From the NCBI GenBank assembly GCA_016703545.1, contig JADJBX010000003.1, positions 372,001-436,000 on the forward strand: DNA of 64,000 nucleotides. The letters are read 5' to 3'. The stretch is from Candidatus Amarobacillus elongatus. Its GTDB lineage: Bacteria; Chloroflexota; Dehalococcoidia; Tepidiformales; Tepidiformaceae. This document shows, piece after piece, positions 19,437 through 28,607 of this stretch. Under the pieces are notes generated by a model, which had not been told where the DNA came from, did no database searches, and worked only from the letters and a program-made list of their open reading frames with translations. The position numbers were made by a program, and so were the translations under genes. Every line of letters begins with the position of its first letter. The stretch's first letter is position 1.

Positions 19437-19525
19437 CTAAGCCTGTGTGGTGGGCCGGGTGACGCCCGGCGGGTTCGCGGGATGCTCGCGCGTCCTGCCC
19501 GGGAGAAAGGCGCCAGTTCCCGACG

Positions 19526-20485
19526 ATGAGCATCGCGCAGCGGCTCGCCCTCGTTACCTCCATCGCGACCTTCATCCTCATCGGCGTCGGTGTGTACGTC
19601 CGTGCCACCGGCTCCGGCCTCGGCTGTCCCGACTGGCCAACCTGTCATGGGGACGTCGTCCCCATCTCCGCGCGTGACGACCACGACAAGGCCATCATCG
19701 AGATGGTCCACCGCTACTTCGCGACCATGGTCGGGATGCTCGTCATCGCCACCGCCGTGGCCGCGTGGAAGTGGTACCGCCACGTCCCGTTCATCACGCG
19801 GGTGGCCACGGTGGCCGTGCCGCTGGTCGGCTTCCAGGGGCTGCTCGGCGCGCTGACCGTGACGATGAAGCTCCCGCCCGAAATCGTCGCGAGCCACCTC
19901 CTGACGGCGATGTTCGTGCTCACCGCCGAGGTCGCCGTCTTCGTCGCGATGTACACGAATGACCCCGCGCACGCCGGCGCCACCGCCCGGCTGCTCCGGC
20001 CCGAACGGCGCGCGCTGGGCAAGAAGGCGCTGTTCGCAATCGCCTGGCTCGCGGTCACGATGTGGATCGGCGGGTACATGACGGAGCGGGGCGCGAGCAC
20101 CGCCTGCACCAGCTGGCCGGCCTGCAACGGCTCCGCGCTGCTGCCCGGCTCCGACGACCACGAGATCGTGCACATGGCGCACCGCTACCTCGCCGCGGCG
20201 CTGCTCTTCCTGCTCATCCCGGTCATCCGCGAGGCATGGCGCCAGCGTGAGAATCTCGCGTGGTCGGGATACGTCGCGCAGGCGATGCTCGTGCTGTACA
20301 TCGTGCAGGTGGTCGTCGGCGCGCTGAACGTCTGGTACACGTTCCCCGATCCGCTGACCGTGAGTCATACCGTGATTGCATCGGGAGTTTGGGTTAGTCT
20401 GGCAACCACGGTGATCCTTTCCTTCTACTCACCATCGGTGGAAACGACGCCACGGCCCGTCACACGGGTCGGGGTCCCCGCTTGA
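19526..20485 (+). CDS. ctaA: Heme A synthase (COX15/CtaA)
   Basis: Integral membrane enzyme that oxidises the C8 methyl of heme O to give heme A for cytochrome oxidase. 319 residues with eight predicted helices. Heme-ligand histidines are visible in each half: MVHRYFA and ASHLLTA, then MAHRYLA and VSHTVIA. Two Cys pairs, GLGCPDWPTC and TACTSWPAC, lie in the outer loops as in Bacillus-type CtaA. The gene overlaps ctaB by four bases (TTGA). No cytochrome oxidase subunit genes are in the window, though the pair implies an aa3-type oxidase elsewhere. Confidence 0.95.
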   Translation: MSIAQRLALVTSIATFILIGVGVYVRATGSGLGCPDWPTCHGDVVPISARDDHDKAIIEMVHRYFATMVGMLVIATAVAAWKWYRHVPFITRVATVAVPLVGFQGLLGALTVTMKLPPEIVASHLLTAMFVLTAEVAVFVAMYTNDPAHAGATARLLRPERRALGKKALFAIAWLAVTMWIGGYMTERGASTACTSWPACNGSALLPGSDDHEIVHMAHRYLAAALLFLLIPVIREAWRQRENLAWSGYVAQAMLVLYIVQVVVGALNVWYTFPDPLTVSHTVIASGVWVSLATTVILSFYSPSVETTPRPVTRVGVPA

Positions 20486-21384
20486 GCGCGCCCGCCGCCA
20501 CGATGGCGCGGCCCAACATCCTCGACACGTTTCGCGCCTACATTGCCCTCACCAAGCCGCGCGTCATCAGCCTCCTCCTCGTGACCACGGTCCCGGCCAT
20601 GCTCGTGGCCGAACGCGGCTGGCCGTCCGGCTGGCTGATTCTCGCGACCCTCATCGGGGGTTCGCTCTCCGCCGGCGGCGCCAACGCCATTAACTGCTGG
20701 TACGACCGCGACATCGACAGCGTGATGAAGCGCACCCGCAGCCGGCCGCTGGTCACCGGGCAGGTCGAGGCGGCGCACGGACTGGCCTTCGGCGTGATCC
20801 TCGGCGCTGGCGCGTTCGTGTTCATGTGGGCGGCGACGACGCCAGCGGCGGCGACCCTTTCGCTTGCGGCCCTCCTGTTTTATGTCTTCATTTACACGAT
20901 GTGGCTGAAGCGCCGAACGCCCCAGAACATCGTGATCGGCGGCGCCGCCGGCGCCTTCCCGCCGATGGTCGGCTGGGCCGCCGTCACGGGCGACGTTTCC
21001 TGGGCAGCTGTCGTGATGTTCGCGATCATCTTCATGTGGACGCCGCCTCACTTCTGGGCGCTCTCCCTTCGCCTGAAGGATGACTACGCCGATGCCGGTG
21101 TGCCCATGCTCCCGGTCACGGCCGGGGTCCGGCACACGCGCATCCAGATCGTCCTGTACTCGATCGCGCTCATCCCGGTGACGCTGCTGCTCATCCCCAC
21201 GGGCGACCTGCGCTGGATCTACCTCGCGACGGCGGTCGTCGGCGGAGTGCTCTTCGTCTGGAAGTCGTACGAGCTGTACAGGCGCCCGGCTGATATTTCG
21301 CCGATCAGCGTGTACAAGTTCTCGATGCTCTACCTGGCCGTGCTCTTCATGGCGATGGGTGCCGACGCCGTCATCTTCGGCTGA
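20482..21384 (+). CDS. ctaB: Protoheme IX farnesyltransferase (heme O synthase)
   Basis: UbiA-superfamily membrane prenyltransferase that adds a farnesyl group to protoheme, giving heme O for CtaA. 300 residues from a TTG start overlapping the ctaA stop. The first Asp-rich motif NCWYDRDIDSVMKRT and second DDYADAGVPMLPV are present, with TKPRVISLLL at the N-terminus and WTPPHFWALSL in the centre, all hallmarks of CtaB/CyoE. The start could also be the ATG at codon 8. A strong bidirectional terminator follows at 21418. Confidence 0.95.
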   Translation: MSAPAATMARPNILDTFRAYIALTKPRVISLLLVTTVPAMLVAERGWPSGWLILATLIGGSLSAGGANAINCWYDRDIDSVMKRTRSRPLVTGQVEAAHGLAFGVILGAGAFVFMWAATTPAAATLSLAALLFYVFIYTMWLKRRTPQNIVIGGAAGAFPPMVGWAAVTGDVSWAAVVMFAIIFMWTPPHFWALSLRLKDDYADAGVPMLPVTAGVRHTRIQIVLYSIALIPVTLLLIPTGDLRWIYLATAVVGGVLFVWKSYELYRRPADISPISVYKFSMLYLAVLFMAMGADAVIFG

Positions 21385-21417
21385 TCCGGCACAACGCCTT
21401 CGACACAAGGAAACGAG

Positions 21418-21450
21418 AACGGGGCCAGCGATTCGCTGGCCCCGTTTCTT
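21418..21450. terminator. Bidirectional hairpin between ctaB and the crotonase gene
   Basis: AACGGGGCCAGCGA (21418-21431) pairs with TCGCTGGCCCCGTT (21433-21446), followed by TCTTGTT on the plus strand. It lies between two convergent genes and can serve both. Confidence 0.85.
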
Positions 21451-21473
21451 GTTGTGCCGTCCCCCGGCGGCGC

Positions 21474-22280
21474 TTAGAAGCCCTTCCACTGCGGCTCGCG
21501 CTTCTCCACGAACGCCCGCGGGCCCTCGCGCGCATCGTCGGTCGTCTGGGCGATGAACATCGCCATCTGCGCCATGTCGAGGTGCTCGTCGAAGGGGATG
21601 TTGGCCGACCGGTACACGAGCTTCTTCGCGAGCTGCACCGCCGTCGCCGGGCCGCGGGCGACGAGCCGGGCGTACTCCTTCGCGCGCGGCAGCAGCTCAT
21701 CCGGCTCGTACACGGCCATCAGGTACCCCATCTCCAGCGCCTCCTGCGCGGTGATGAGCTTGCCCGTCCAGATCAGGTCCAGTGCCTTCTGCGTGCCCAC
21801 GATGCGCGGCAGCGTGTAGCAGCCGCCATCGCCGGGGATGAGCCCCATGCGAACGTAGGTCATGCCCATGCGCGCCGTCGATGATGCGAAGCGGACGTCG
21901 GCCATGGTCGCCATGTCCATACCCGCGCCCGCGGCCGCGCCGTTGATGGCCGCGATGTATGGCTTCTCCAGCTGGATGAGCGCGCGGGGGATGGGGTGGA
22001 CGCGGTCCCGCAGGCTGTGCCGCCGCGTGGCGACGGTCGCCTCCGTGCGCAGCACGCCCTCGCCGGACGCCTCGGCCGCGACGTTCATGCCGCTGCAGAA
22101 GCCGCGGCCGGCGCCGGTGATGATCACCGCGCGCACGCCGGGGTCCTGGTCGGCGGTGCGAATCGCGTCCGCCCACTCGGCCAGCATCTCGTCGTCAAAC
22201 GCGTTCAGGCGTTCGGGCTTGTTGAGCGTAATCGTCGCGACGGCGTCCTCGACGTCGTACAGGATTGCTTCGTAGGCCAC
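21474..22280 (-). CDS. Enoyl-CoA hydratase/isomerase family protein
   Basis: 268 residues of the crotonase fold. GTG at 22280 was chosen because GGGAGGG sits about four bases upstream. The oxyanion-hole segments GRGFCSGMN and NGAAAGAGMDMA are present. The two catalytic Glu positions of hydratases are not: the first is Asp (AGAGMDMA) and the second lies in a segment without Glu (MTYVRMGLIPGDGG). The PGDGG loop is common in a large actinobacterial and chloroflexal subgroup of uncertain reaction. It may act as an isomerase or hydrolase on a CoA ester rather than a beta-oxidation hydratase. Divergent from the Tat hydrolase gene. Confidence 0.85.
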   Translation of the reverse strand: MAYEAILYDVEDAVATITLNKPERLNAFDDEMLAEWADAIRTADQDPGVRAVIITGAGRGFCSGMNVAAEASGEGVLRTEATVATRRHSLRDRVHPIPRALIQLEKPYIAAINGAAAGAGMDMATMADVRFASSTARMGMTYVRMGLIPGDGGCYTLPRIVGTQKALDLIWTGKLITAQEALEMGYLMAVYEPDELLPRAKEYARLVARGPATAVQLAKKLVYRSANIPFDEHLDMAQMAMFIAQTTDDAREGPRAFVEKREPQWKGF

Positions 22281-22418
22281 GTGGCCCTCCCGGCGTGGAA
22301 TGCTGCGGGATTCTACCGCCCGGGGGCACTTCGCGCCCGGCAGCGGGTCGTTGCCAGCGGCTGCTAGTTCCGACGCCCGTCGCACCCTGGGCTTTCCCCG
22401 GATTTCCGCGCGTACCCT

Positions 22419-22424
22419 TACACT
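22419..22424 (+). promoter_or_regulatory. -10 TACACT, near-leaderless start
   Basis: TACACT lies eight bases before the ATG at 22433, so transcription would begin at or within two bases of the start codon. Confidence 0.45.
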
Positions 22425-22432
22425 TCGTTGCC

Positions 22433-23359
22433 ATGGGCACCACGGGGATGAACCGGCGCACGTTCCTCGCAGCCGCGAGCTCCGCGGCATTGCTCGCCGC
22501 GTGCGGCAAGCAGGCGAGGGCCGAGCCGCCAAAGCCGATGGCGGTAATTCCCGGCATCGCCATGGACCAGCCCGCGCCGGAAGCCGCGCAACCGCACTCC
22601 GCGCCGCCGGCTCCGACACCAACGCCCGTCCGCCCGGCCGCCAGCTACGAACGGACGCTGCTCGCCGGTACCCCGTGGGCGACGGCGGTCTCCATCCGCG
22701 ACAGCGGCACCGCGGGCCCGGCCGTGCTCGTGCTCGGCGGCGTCCATGGAAACGAACCCGGCGGCTGGATGGCGGCCGAGGAGGTCGCGAACTGGGCGCC
22801 CCGGACGGGGTCGCTGATCGTCGTTCCCCGCGCCAACCGCCTCGCGACGCACTCCTTCGTCCGCACGTTCGACGACATCGGGGACCTGAACCGGCTGTAC
22901 CCCGGCGACGCCGCGAGCAGCTTCGCGATGGAGCGGATGGCCGCGGAAATCACCGCGCTCGCCAATGAGTTCGAGTGCGCACTCGCGCTGGACATGCACG
23001 AGTCGTGGGCGTTCTACGTCGACGCGCCCGGGACGGGGACGGCGGCACTCGGGCAGACGATCACGACCGGAGTCGGGCCGCTCGCGCCGGCGTTCGGACC
23101 GTCCATCGCCGAGGCGCTGAACGGATCGCTGCCTGAACACGACCGCTTCGTCGTCCGCGACGGCACCAGCTTCCGCCGCCCCGACACGACCGGTGGGACG
23201 ACCGCCCGGGGCCGCAGTTCGCTCTCACTCGGTGGCCACGTCGCCGGCCTGACGCCGGTGCTCGTCGAGATGGGGCAGCAGAACCAGGATGTCGACCGCC
23301 GCATGGCACTGCACCTCATGGTGGCGCGGCAGGCGTTGGGGATGCTCGGCGTCCTGTAG
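22433..23359 (+). CDS. Tat-type lipoprotein, M14/aspartoacylase-like zinc hydrolase
   Basis: 308 residues. The N-terminus MNRRTFLAAASSAALLAACG has a Tat twin-Arg motif and a lipobox Cys, so the enzyme is probably exported folded and lipid-anchored. A Pro/Ala-rich linker (residues 35-75) follows. The catalytic domain has GGVHGNEPGG (zinc His and Glu) and LDMHES (second zinc His), with a possible catalytic Glu in LVEMGQQ near the end. This is the succinylglutamate desuccinylase/aspartoacylase/carboxypeptidase M14 fold. Substrate unknown; a peptidase or amidase on cell-wall material is possible. A second in-frame ATG is at 22448. Confidence 0.8.
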   Translation: MGTTGMNRRTFLAAASSAALLAACGKQARAEPPKPMAVIPGIAMDQPAPEAAQPHSAPPAPTPTPVRPAASYERTLLAGTPWATAVSIRDSGTAGPAVLVLGGVHGNEPGGWMAAEEVANWAPRTGSLIVVPRANRLATHSFVRTFDDIGDLNRLYPGDAASSFAMERMAAEITALANEFECALALDMHESWAFYVDAPGTGTAALGQTITTGVGPLAPAFGPSIAEALNGSLPEHDRFVVRDGTSFRRPDTTGGTTARGRSSLSLGGHVAGLTPVLVEMGQQNQDVDRRMALHLMVARQALGMLGVL

Positions 23360-23415
23360 TGCCGTGCCGCTGACCGGTTCGGGACGTGGCGTGCTGTACA
23401 CTGGATCCGTTCCCC

Positions 23416-25326
23416 ATGGCATCCACGACGATTTCCGAGAAGCTCCGCAAGCAGCTGGCCGCCCTGCCCGCGCGCCCCGGCGTGTACATCATGCGCAACG
23501 CCGACGGCGAGGTGATTTATGTCGGCAAGGCGGCGAAGCTCAAGGATCGCGTGCGGTCCTATTTCGGGTCGCCGCACATGCTCGAGCCAAAGACGCGCGC
23601 GCTGCGCGAGCACATCGACGACTTCGAATACATCGTCGTCGGCAATGCGGGCGAGGCGCTGATTCTCGAAGCCACGCTCATCAAGCGGCATCAGCCCTTC
23701 TTCAACATCCGGCTGAAGGACGACAAGCGGTACCCGTACCTCAAGATCGACGTCCAGAACCCCTGGCCGCGCGTGTATATCACGCGGCGCATCGAGAAGG
23801 ATGGCGCACGCTACTTCGGTCCCTACGCGAGCGCCGGTTCGGTGCGCGCGACGTTGGACCTCGTAAAGAAGCTCTTCCCGTGGCGTTCGTGCACGAAAGA
23901 GATCACGGGCAGAGACGCGCGCCCGTGCCTGGATTACTACATCAAACGGTGCATCGCTCCCTGTACGGCATTCTGTACCTCGGATGAGTATGCCGAGGTC
24001 GTGCAGCAGGTGATCCTGTTCCTCGAAGGCCGGTCGGACGACGTCATGCGGCGGCTGCGCGAGCAAATGGAGGAGGCATCGGAGAACCTCGAATTCGAAC
24101 GCGCCGCCGGGATCCGCGACCAGCTCAAGTCCATCGAACGCACGGTCGAGCGGCAGATGGTTTCGACCACGAAGAACGAGGACATGGACGTGTTCGGCAT
24201 GGCGCGCAACGGCGACCAGGCGTGCATGCAGGTGTTCTTCATTCGTGGGACGCACATGATCGGCCGCGACACCTTCATGGTCGAAGGGACGAAGGACGAG
24301 AGCGATGGCGCGGTGCTTCTGAACTTCCTGCTGCAGTACTACGAGAGTGCGCAGTACACTCCGCGGCTGGTCGCCGTGCCCGCCGACGTCGAGGACCGTG
24401 AGACGCTCGAGGAGCTGCTGACCGAGCGGCGCGGAACGGGCGTCGAGGTGCGGGTGCCCGAGCGCGGCGAAAAGCGGAAGCTCGTCCACCTTGCCTGCGA
24501 TAACGCCAGGGAAGCGCTCGACATGATGCGGGTGAAGTGGCTGGCCGATGCCACGAAGACGCAGCTGGCGCTGGAGCAGCTGGCCGAGGAGCTGGCCCTG
24601 CCGGCCCTGCCGCACCGCATCGAGTGCTACGACAACAGCAATATCCAGGGCACGAGCCCCGTTTCGAGCATGGTCGTCTTCGTCGATGGCAAGCCCGCGA
24701 ACAACCAGTACCGCCGGTTCAAGGTGAAGACCGTGACCGGCGCGGACGACTTCGCGACGATGGCGGAGATCATGCGCCGGCGATTCCGGCGCGCGGCGCC
24801 CCGGGCGGGCGCCGTGGAGATCCCGCCGGTGGCGGAGGACGAGCCGCCGCAACCAGACGCGGTCGGCAACGAGGCGAGCCCGGCTCCCGGCGACACGTGG
24901 GACCTCCCCGACCTGGTCATCATCGATGGCGGCAAGGGGCAGCTCGCGGCGGCGGCACTCGCGATGCGAGAAATGGACATGCACCACATCCCTGTCGTCG
25001 GCCTCGCCAAGCGTTTCGAGGAGATCTTCGTGCCCGACGAAGACGAGCCGATCGTCCTGCCACGAGGGTCGGAAGCGCTGTACCTCGTGCAGCGCGTGCG
25101 CGACGAGGCGCACCGGTTCGCGATCACCTTCCACCGGCAGGTGCGCGGCAAGACCGCCATCACGAGCGCCCTCGATTCCGTGCCGGGCATCGGTCCGAAG
25201 CGGAAGAAGGCGCTGCTCAAGAAGTTCGGCAGCGTGAAGGCGATCCGCGAGGCGAGCGTCGAAGACGTGGCCAGCACGGTTGGCTTCACCCGCGCCCTCG
25301 CCGAGAAGGTGAAAGAGTCGGTCTGA
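23416..25326 (+). CDS. uvrC: Excinuclease ABC subunit C
   Basis: Nuclease of nucleotide excision repair that cuts on both sides of a UvrB-bound lesion. 636 residues from ATG 23416. In order: GIY-YIG domain (RPGVYIMRNADGEVIYVGKA), the Cys cluster CLDYYIKRCIAPCTAFC (about 175-192, possible iron-sulfur ligands), UVR helix (LEFERAAGIRDQLKSIE), RNase-H-like nuclease (YDNSNIQGTSPVSSMVVF, LVIIDGGKGQL), and a C-terminal helix-hairpin-helix pair (VPGIGPKRKKALLKKFG). A TACACT -10-like hexamer at 23397 would leave a leader of only about seven bases. Confidence 0.97.
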   Translation: MASTTISEKLRKQLAALPARPGVYIMRNADGEVIYVGKAAKLKDRVRSYFGSPHMLEPKTRALREHIDDFEYIVVGNAGEALILEATLIKRHQPFFNIRLKDDKRYPYLKIDVQNPWPRVYITRRIEKDGARYFGPYASAGSVRATLDLVKKLFPWRSCTKEITGRDARPCLDYYIKRCIAPCTAFCTSDEYAEVVQQVILFLEGRSDDVMRRLREQMEEASENLEFERAAGIRDQLKSIERTVERQMVSTTKNEDMDVFGMARNGDQACMQVFFIRGTHMIGRDTFMVEGTKDESDGAVLLNFLLQYYESAQYTPRLVAVPADVEDRETLEELLTERRGTGVEVRVPERGEKRKLVHLACDNAREALDMMRVKWLADATKTQLALEQLAEELALPALPHRIECYDNSNIQGTSPVSSMVVFVDGKPANNQYRRFKVKTVTGADDFATMAEIMRRRFRRAAPRAGAVEIPPVAEDEPPQPDAVGNEASPAPGDTWDLPDLVIIDGGKGQLAAAALAMREMDMHHIPVVGLAKRFEEIFVPDEDEPIVLPRGSEALYLVQRVRDEAHRFAITFHRQVRGKTAITSALDSVPGIGPKRKKALLKKFGSVKAIREASVEDVASTVGFTRALAEKVKESV

Positions 25327-25410
25327 GCAGGCTCCCGTCCACGGGTCGAAGGAACCTGACACGGACGCCTGGCGTCTGTTCAAGTACGACGACGGGCTGG
25401 AGGTTGGACG

Positions 25411-26691
25411 ATGCAACGCAGGCGATTCCTGGCGGCGACCGGCGGTCTCGCAGCCCTGTGGGCGGGGGCTCCTCTCCTGGCAGCGTGCGGAACGGAGAAG
25501 GCGGAAGCGACGGAAGCGCGCGCCGATGTCCCGCGTGCCGACGGTGGCTCCGGGGACGCGAGGGCGTTCGCGGGCGCGAGCACGATGCTTGGCTGGGAGC
25601 TGTACACGTTCCTGGGGGGCCGTGAGCCGGGGAACATCTTCCTCTCCCCCTATAGCATCGCCGCTGCCATGGCGATGGTGACCGCCGGCGCGCGCGGCGA
25701 AAGCGCGTCCCAATTGCACGCTGTGCTGCACACGGACGCCCTCGGGGAGAACCTGCACCCGGCGTACAACGCCCTCGACCATGCCCTGGCCGCGAGTTCG
25801 CCGAAGGATGGCGTCACGCCCTTCGAACTGGCGACGGCGAACTCAGCATGGGCACAGGCCGGTTTCGCCTTCGAACGCGCCTACCTGGAGACCCTGGCGC
25901 GGTACTACGGCGCGGGCGTGCACCTCGCCGACTTCGAACGCAGGACCGAGGCGGCCCGAACGGCCGTGAACGACTGGGTGGAGGACCGGACAAAGGACCG
26001 GATCAAGGATCTCCTGCCGAAAGGCTCGGTAGACGCACTCACGCGGCTCGTGCTCGTGAACGCCATCTACTTCAAGGCGGATTGGCTGTCGCCCTTCGCG
26101 AAGGAGAGCACGGCACCCGGCCCGTTCACCACGCTCGCCGGGCAGCGCAAGGATGTGCCGATGATGCACCAGACGGCATCGTTCGCGTACGCGAAGGGGA
26201 ACGGGCTGGAGGCGCTGGAGCTGCCGTACGCGGGGAACGCCGTCTCGATGGTCGTGCTGCTACCGGCCGCGGGCGCCCTCAAGGACGTCGAGCTCCGGCT
26301 GGCGGCCGATGCGGCGACGCTGATGGCGGGAGTGAAGAGCACGCGCGCCGTCGTGACGCTGCCGAAGTGGGAATTCACGAGCAGCTTCGCTCTCAAGGAC
26401 GCGTTCACGACCCTCGGCGCCCGCGACCCCTTCAACCCCGCCCTGGCCGACTTCTCGGGCATGGACGGAAAGCGCGACCTCTACGTCTCGGATGTCTTCC
26501 ACAAGGCGTTCGTGCGCGTGGACGAGAAGGGAACGGAGGCCGCGGCCGCGACCGGTGCCGTGGTCGGCGCCACCTCCGCGCCCGTGGACCCGCCCGTTCA
26601 GTTCACCGTCGACCGGCCGTTCGTGTTCCTCATCCGGCACCGGGAATCGGGCGCCGTGCTCTTCGCCGGACGGGTGACGGACCCGGCCTAG
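25411..26691 (+). CDS. Serpin (exported lipoprotein serine-protease inhibitor)
   Basis: 426 residues. MQRRRFLAATGGLAALWAG with LLAACG gives a Tat-like signal and lipobox, so it is probably anchored outside the membrane. The serpin fold is complete: NIFLSPYSIAAAMAM, ATANSAWAQAGF, LVLVNAIYFKADWLSPF, ALPKWEFTSSF-like strands, DVFHKAFVRVDEKGTEAA and DRPFVFLIRHRESGAVLFAGRV. The hinge EKGTEAAAATG (P17 to P7) matches inhibitory serpins. By counting, the scissile bond falls near GAT-SAP, giving P1 Thr and P1' Ser, which would suit an elastase- or subtilisin-like target. GGAGG lies seven bases before ATG. Its stop overlaps the convergent dinB stop. Confidence 0.93.
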   Translation: MQRRRFLAATGGLAALWAGAPLLAACGTEKAEATEARADVPRADGGSGDARAFAGASTMLGWELYTFLGGREPGNIFLSPYSIAAAMAMVTAGARGESASQLHAVLHTDALGENLHPAYNALDHALAASSPKDGVTPFELATANSAWAQAGFAFERAYLETLARYYGAGVHLADFERRTEAARTAVNDWVEDRTKDRIKDLLPKGSVDALTRLVLVNAIYFKADWLSPFAKESTAPGPFTTLAGQRKDVPMMHQTASFAYAKGNGLEALELPYAGNAVSMVVLLPAAGALKDVELRLAADAATLMAGVKSTRAVVTLPKWEFTSSFALKDAFTTLGARDPFNPALADFSGMDGKRDLYVSDVFHKAFVRVDEKGTEAAAATGAVVGATSAPVDPPVQFTVDRPFVFLIRHRESGAVLFAGRVTDPA

Positions 26692-27200
26692 CGGCTCAGG
26701 GGCGGAGCGCCGTCCCGGGATTGGCGCATCCGCTCGTACGCCCAGGGGTTCACCGACGGCGGCTGAATGCCAGCGGTCCCGAGGATGGTGAACACCTCCG
26801 CGCGGTGCTCGCTGCCGTGGTTCATCACCTGCGAGAGGATGGTCTCGATGCGGATGGTGCCGCGGGGATCGTACCGGTAGGTCGCGGCGGGCAACGGGTT
26901 CGCGGCGTATGCCTGCCACGCGCCGGCGAGGCCCCTGACCAGGGCCGCCGTCTCGGAGAGAGGCATGCCGTCCCGCGCCGCTGGCACATCCGCGGGGTCG
27001 GCTTCCATCACGGCCGCGAGGAACATCCGCTCCGATGCGGCCATGTGGGCGAGCGTCTCCGGGATGGTGCCGTAGACGCCGGGCCGAGAGCTTTCGAGCA
27101 GGGCCGGGGGTTGCTGCTCGCAGAACGCGATCAGCTCCAGCGTCGACCAGTGGTGAAAGGCGAGCATGTAGGGCAGCGGCGAATCGGGGGACGATGGCAT
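26688..27200 (-). CDS. DinB/YfiT-like putative metal-dependent protein
   Basis: 170 residues of the DinB four-helix bundle. The three metal-ligand histidines are visible: one in TLAHMAASERMF (about residue 52) and two in MNHGSEHRAEVF (about 127-131). The family includes thiol S-transferases (bacillithiol or mycothiol type) and stress-induced proteins, but the actual reaction here is unknown. The start codon lies six bases after a TACAGT -10 hexamer, with no ribosome binding site, suggesting a leaderless transcript. The final codons overlap the serpin stop by three bases. Confidence 0.8.
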   Translation of the reverse strand: MPSSPDSPLPYMLAFHHWSTLELIAFCEQQPPALLESSRPGVYGTIPETLAHMAASERMFLAAVMEADPADVPAARDGMPLSETAALVRGLAGAWQAYAANPLPAATYRYDPRGTIRIETILSQVMNHGSEHRAEVFTILGTAGIQPPSVNPWAYERMRQSRDGAPPLSR

Positions 27201-27206
27201 GGCGTT

Positions 27207-27212
27207 ACTGTA
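27207..27212 (-). promoter_or_regulatory. -10 TACAGT, leaderless dinB-like gene
   Basis: Read on the minus strand: TACAGT, six bases, then the ATG at 27200. Confidence 0.55.
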
Positions 27213-27244
27213 CCGGGTCGGCTCTCAGCCCCAACAGGCCCGCG

Positions 27245-28603
27245 TCACCGGCCGCCGGCGGGCGCCGACCCCGGCTCGATGGGCGCCGACACGGGAACGC
27301 GACGCCCGGCGAGGCCGCCCAGCGTGACCACGGTCGCGCACCCCGCGGCGAGTACCACGAGCGTCATGCGCTCCCCGGCGGCGTCGGCGAACGCCCCGAT
27401 GGGGAACGCCATCAGCGAGTTCACCCCGAACGCCATCATCGTCAGCGACATGACCCGCCCGAAATACTCTGGCCGCGACGTCTGCATGAGGCTGACGTTG
27501 TTCAGCAGCTGGAAGCCGCTTGAGGACGCCCCGACCATGACCGCGCAGCCCAGGCCCACCCACAGGTTCGGCGCCATCGCGAGGCAGAGCAGACTCGTGG
27601 CGAGGGTAAGCCCGAACATCACCATCAGCCGGCGCGCGGTGCGCGTGTTGTCCCTGCCGGCGAGATAGAGCGTGGTCACGATGCCGCCGGTCGCCGCCGC
27701 GCCATAGACCAGCCCGAGCTTGTTCGTGGATTCGCCGAGCACGTTCTCGAGCAGACCCGGCACGATCGTCTGGTACGAAAACCCGGTGACCACGATGCCG
27801 ACGAATGTCAGCGCGAGGAGCCGAAGCTGCCGTTCGTTCCAGACGTAGACCCCGCCTTCGCGGACGTCCGCCCAGAGGGAGGTCTTGTTGCCTCCCGTGC
27901 GGGGGCTCGTGGGGTTCATCATCGCGAGCATGCCCACGACGATGGCGAACAGTGCGGTCATTACCAGGTAGGTGCCGCCGCTGTCGATCCACGCGACGGC
28001 GACCAGCGCACCGGCGAGCAGGGGACCGACGATGCGGGTCCCGTTGATGCTGAGCTGCTGCAGAGCGACGCCGCTGGCCATTTTGGGGCCGGGCAGGAGT
28101 TCGGCGATCCACGCTTGCCTCGTCGGGCCCATGACAGCGAACATCCCACCGAGCACGAGCGTGCCCGCAGTCAGCATCCAAATCGTGATCGCATCCGTTA
28201 TGACGAGCGTGCCGATGACCGCGAACAGCAGGCCAATCATCCCCTGGCTGAACATCAGCAGCCGCCGCTTCGACATGCGGTCGCTGAGGCTGCCGCCGAT
28301 GGGGCCCAGGGTCAGCATCGAGATGCCCGTGCCCAGCGCGACCAACCCGACGGCACTGTTCTTGCCCGTGAGGTCGAAGGCGATCTTCCCCTGGACGACC
28401 TGCATCATTCCGAACGCGAGCTGCGCCAGGGTGGTGCCGATAAACAGCAGCCGGTACTGCCGTTCGGCGAGTACCGGCGCCTTTCGCACGAGGAACGATC
28501 CGAGGCCGAAGCTGATCACGCCATCGCAGACTACCAGCCGGTCGCCGCTCGGGGCCATACCGCCGACGGGGTGAATCGCCGAATTCACATTGACCGGGGC
28601 CAT
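27245..28603 (-). CDS. MFS transporter (EntS/MFS_3-like exporter)
   Basis: 452 residues (437 from a second ATG at 28558) with about twelve helices. The loop between helices 2 and 3, GPIGGSLSDRMSKRRLL, is the MFS signature, and FAVMGPTRQAWIAELLP is typical of the MFS_3/EntS exporter subgroup. Substrate unknown. The start lies 22 bases after the M16 protease stop, with a 16-base palindrome between them (28608-28623) and a second palindrome inside the first codons, so the downstream ATG may be used and the palindromes may be operators. Likely cotranscribed with, or independently regulated after, the M16 gene. Confidence 0.85.
   Translation of the reverse strand: MAPVNVNSAIHPVGGMAPSGDRLVVCDGVISFGLGSFLVRKAPVLAERQYRLLFIGTTLAQLAFGMMQVVQGKIAFDLTGKNSAVGLVALGTGISMLTLGPIGGSLSDRMSKRRLLMFSQGMIGLLFAVIGTLVITDAITIWMLTAGTLVLGGMFAVMGPTRQAWIAELLPGPKMASGVALQQLSINGTRIVGPLLAGALVAVAWIDSGGTYLVMTALFAIVVGMLAMMNPTSPRTGGNKTSLWADVREGGVYVWNERQLRLLALTFVGIVVTGFSYQTIVPGLLENVLGESTNKLGLVYGAAATGGIVTTLYLAGRDNTRTARRLMVMFGLTLATSLLCLAMAPNLWVGLGCAVMVGASSSGFQLLNNVSLMQTSRPEYFGRVMSLTMMAFGVNSLMAFPIGAFADAAGERMTLVVLAAGCATVVTLGGLAGRRVPVSAPIEPGSAPAGGR
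28571..28588. promoter_or_regulatory. Second palindrome at the MFS gene start
   Basis: GTGAAT, six bases, ATTCAC. It falls within the first codons if ATG 28603 is used, or upstream if ATG 28558 is used. Confidence 0.35.
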
Positions 28604-28607
28604 CCGT

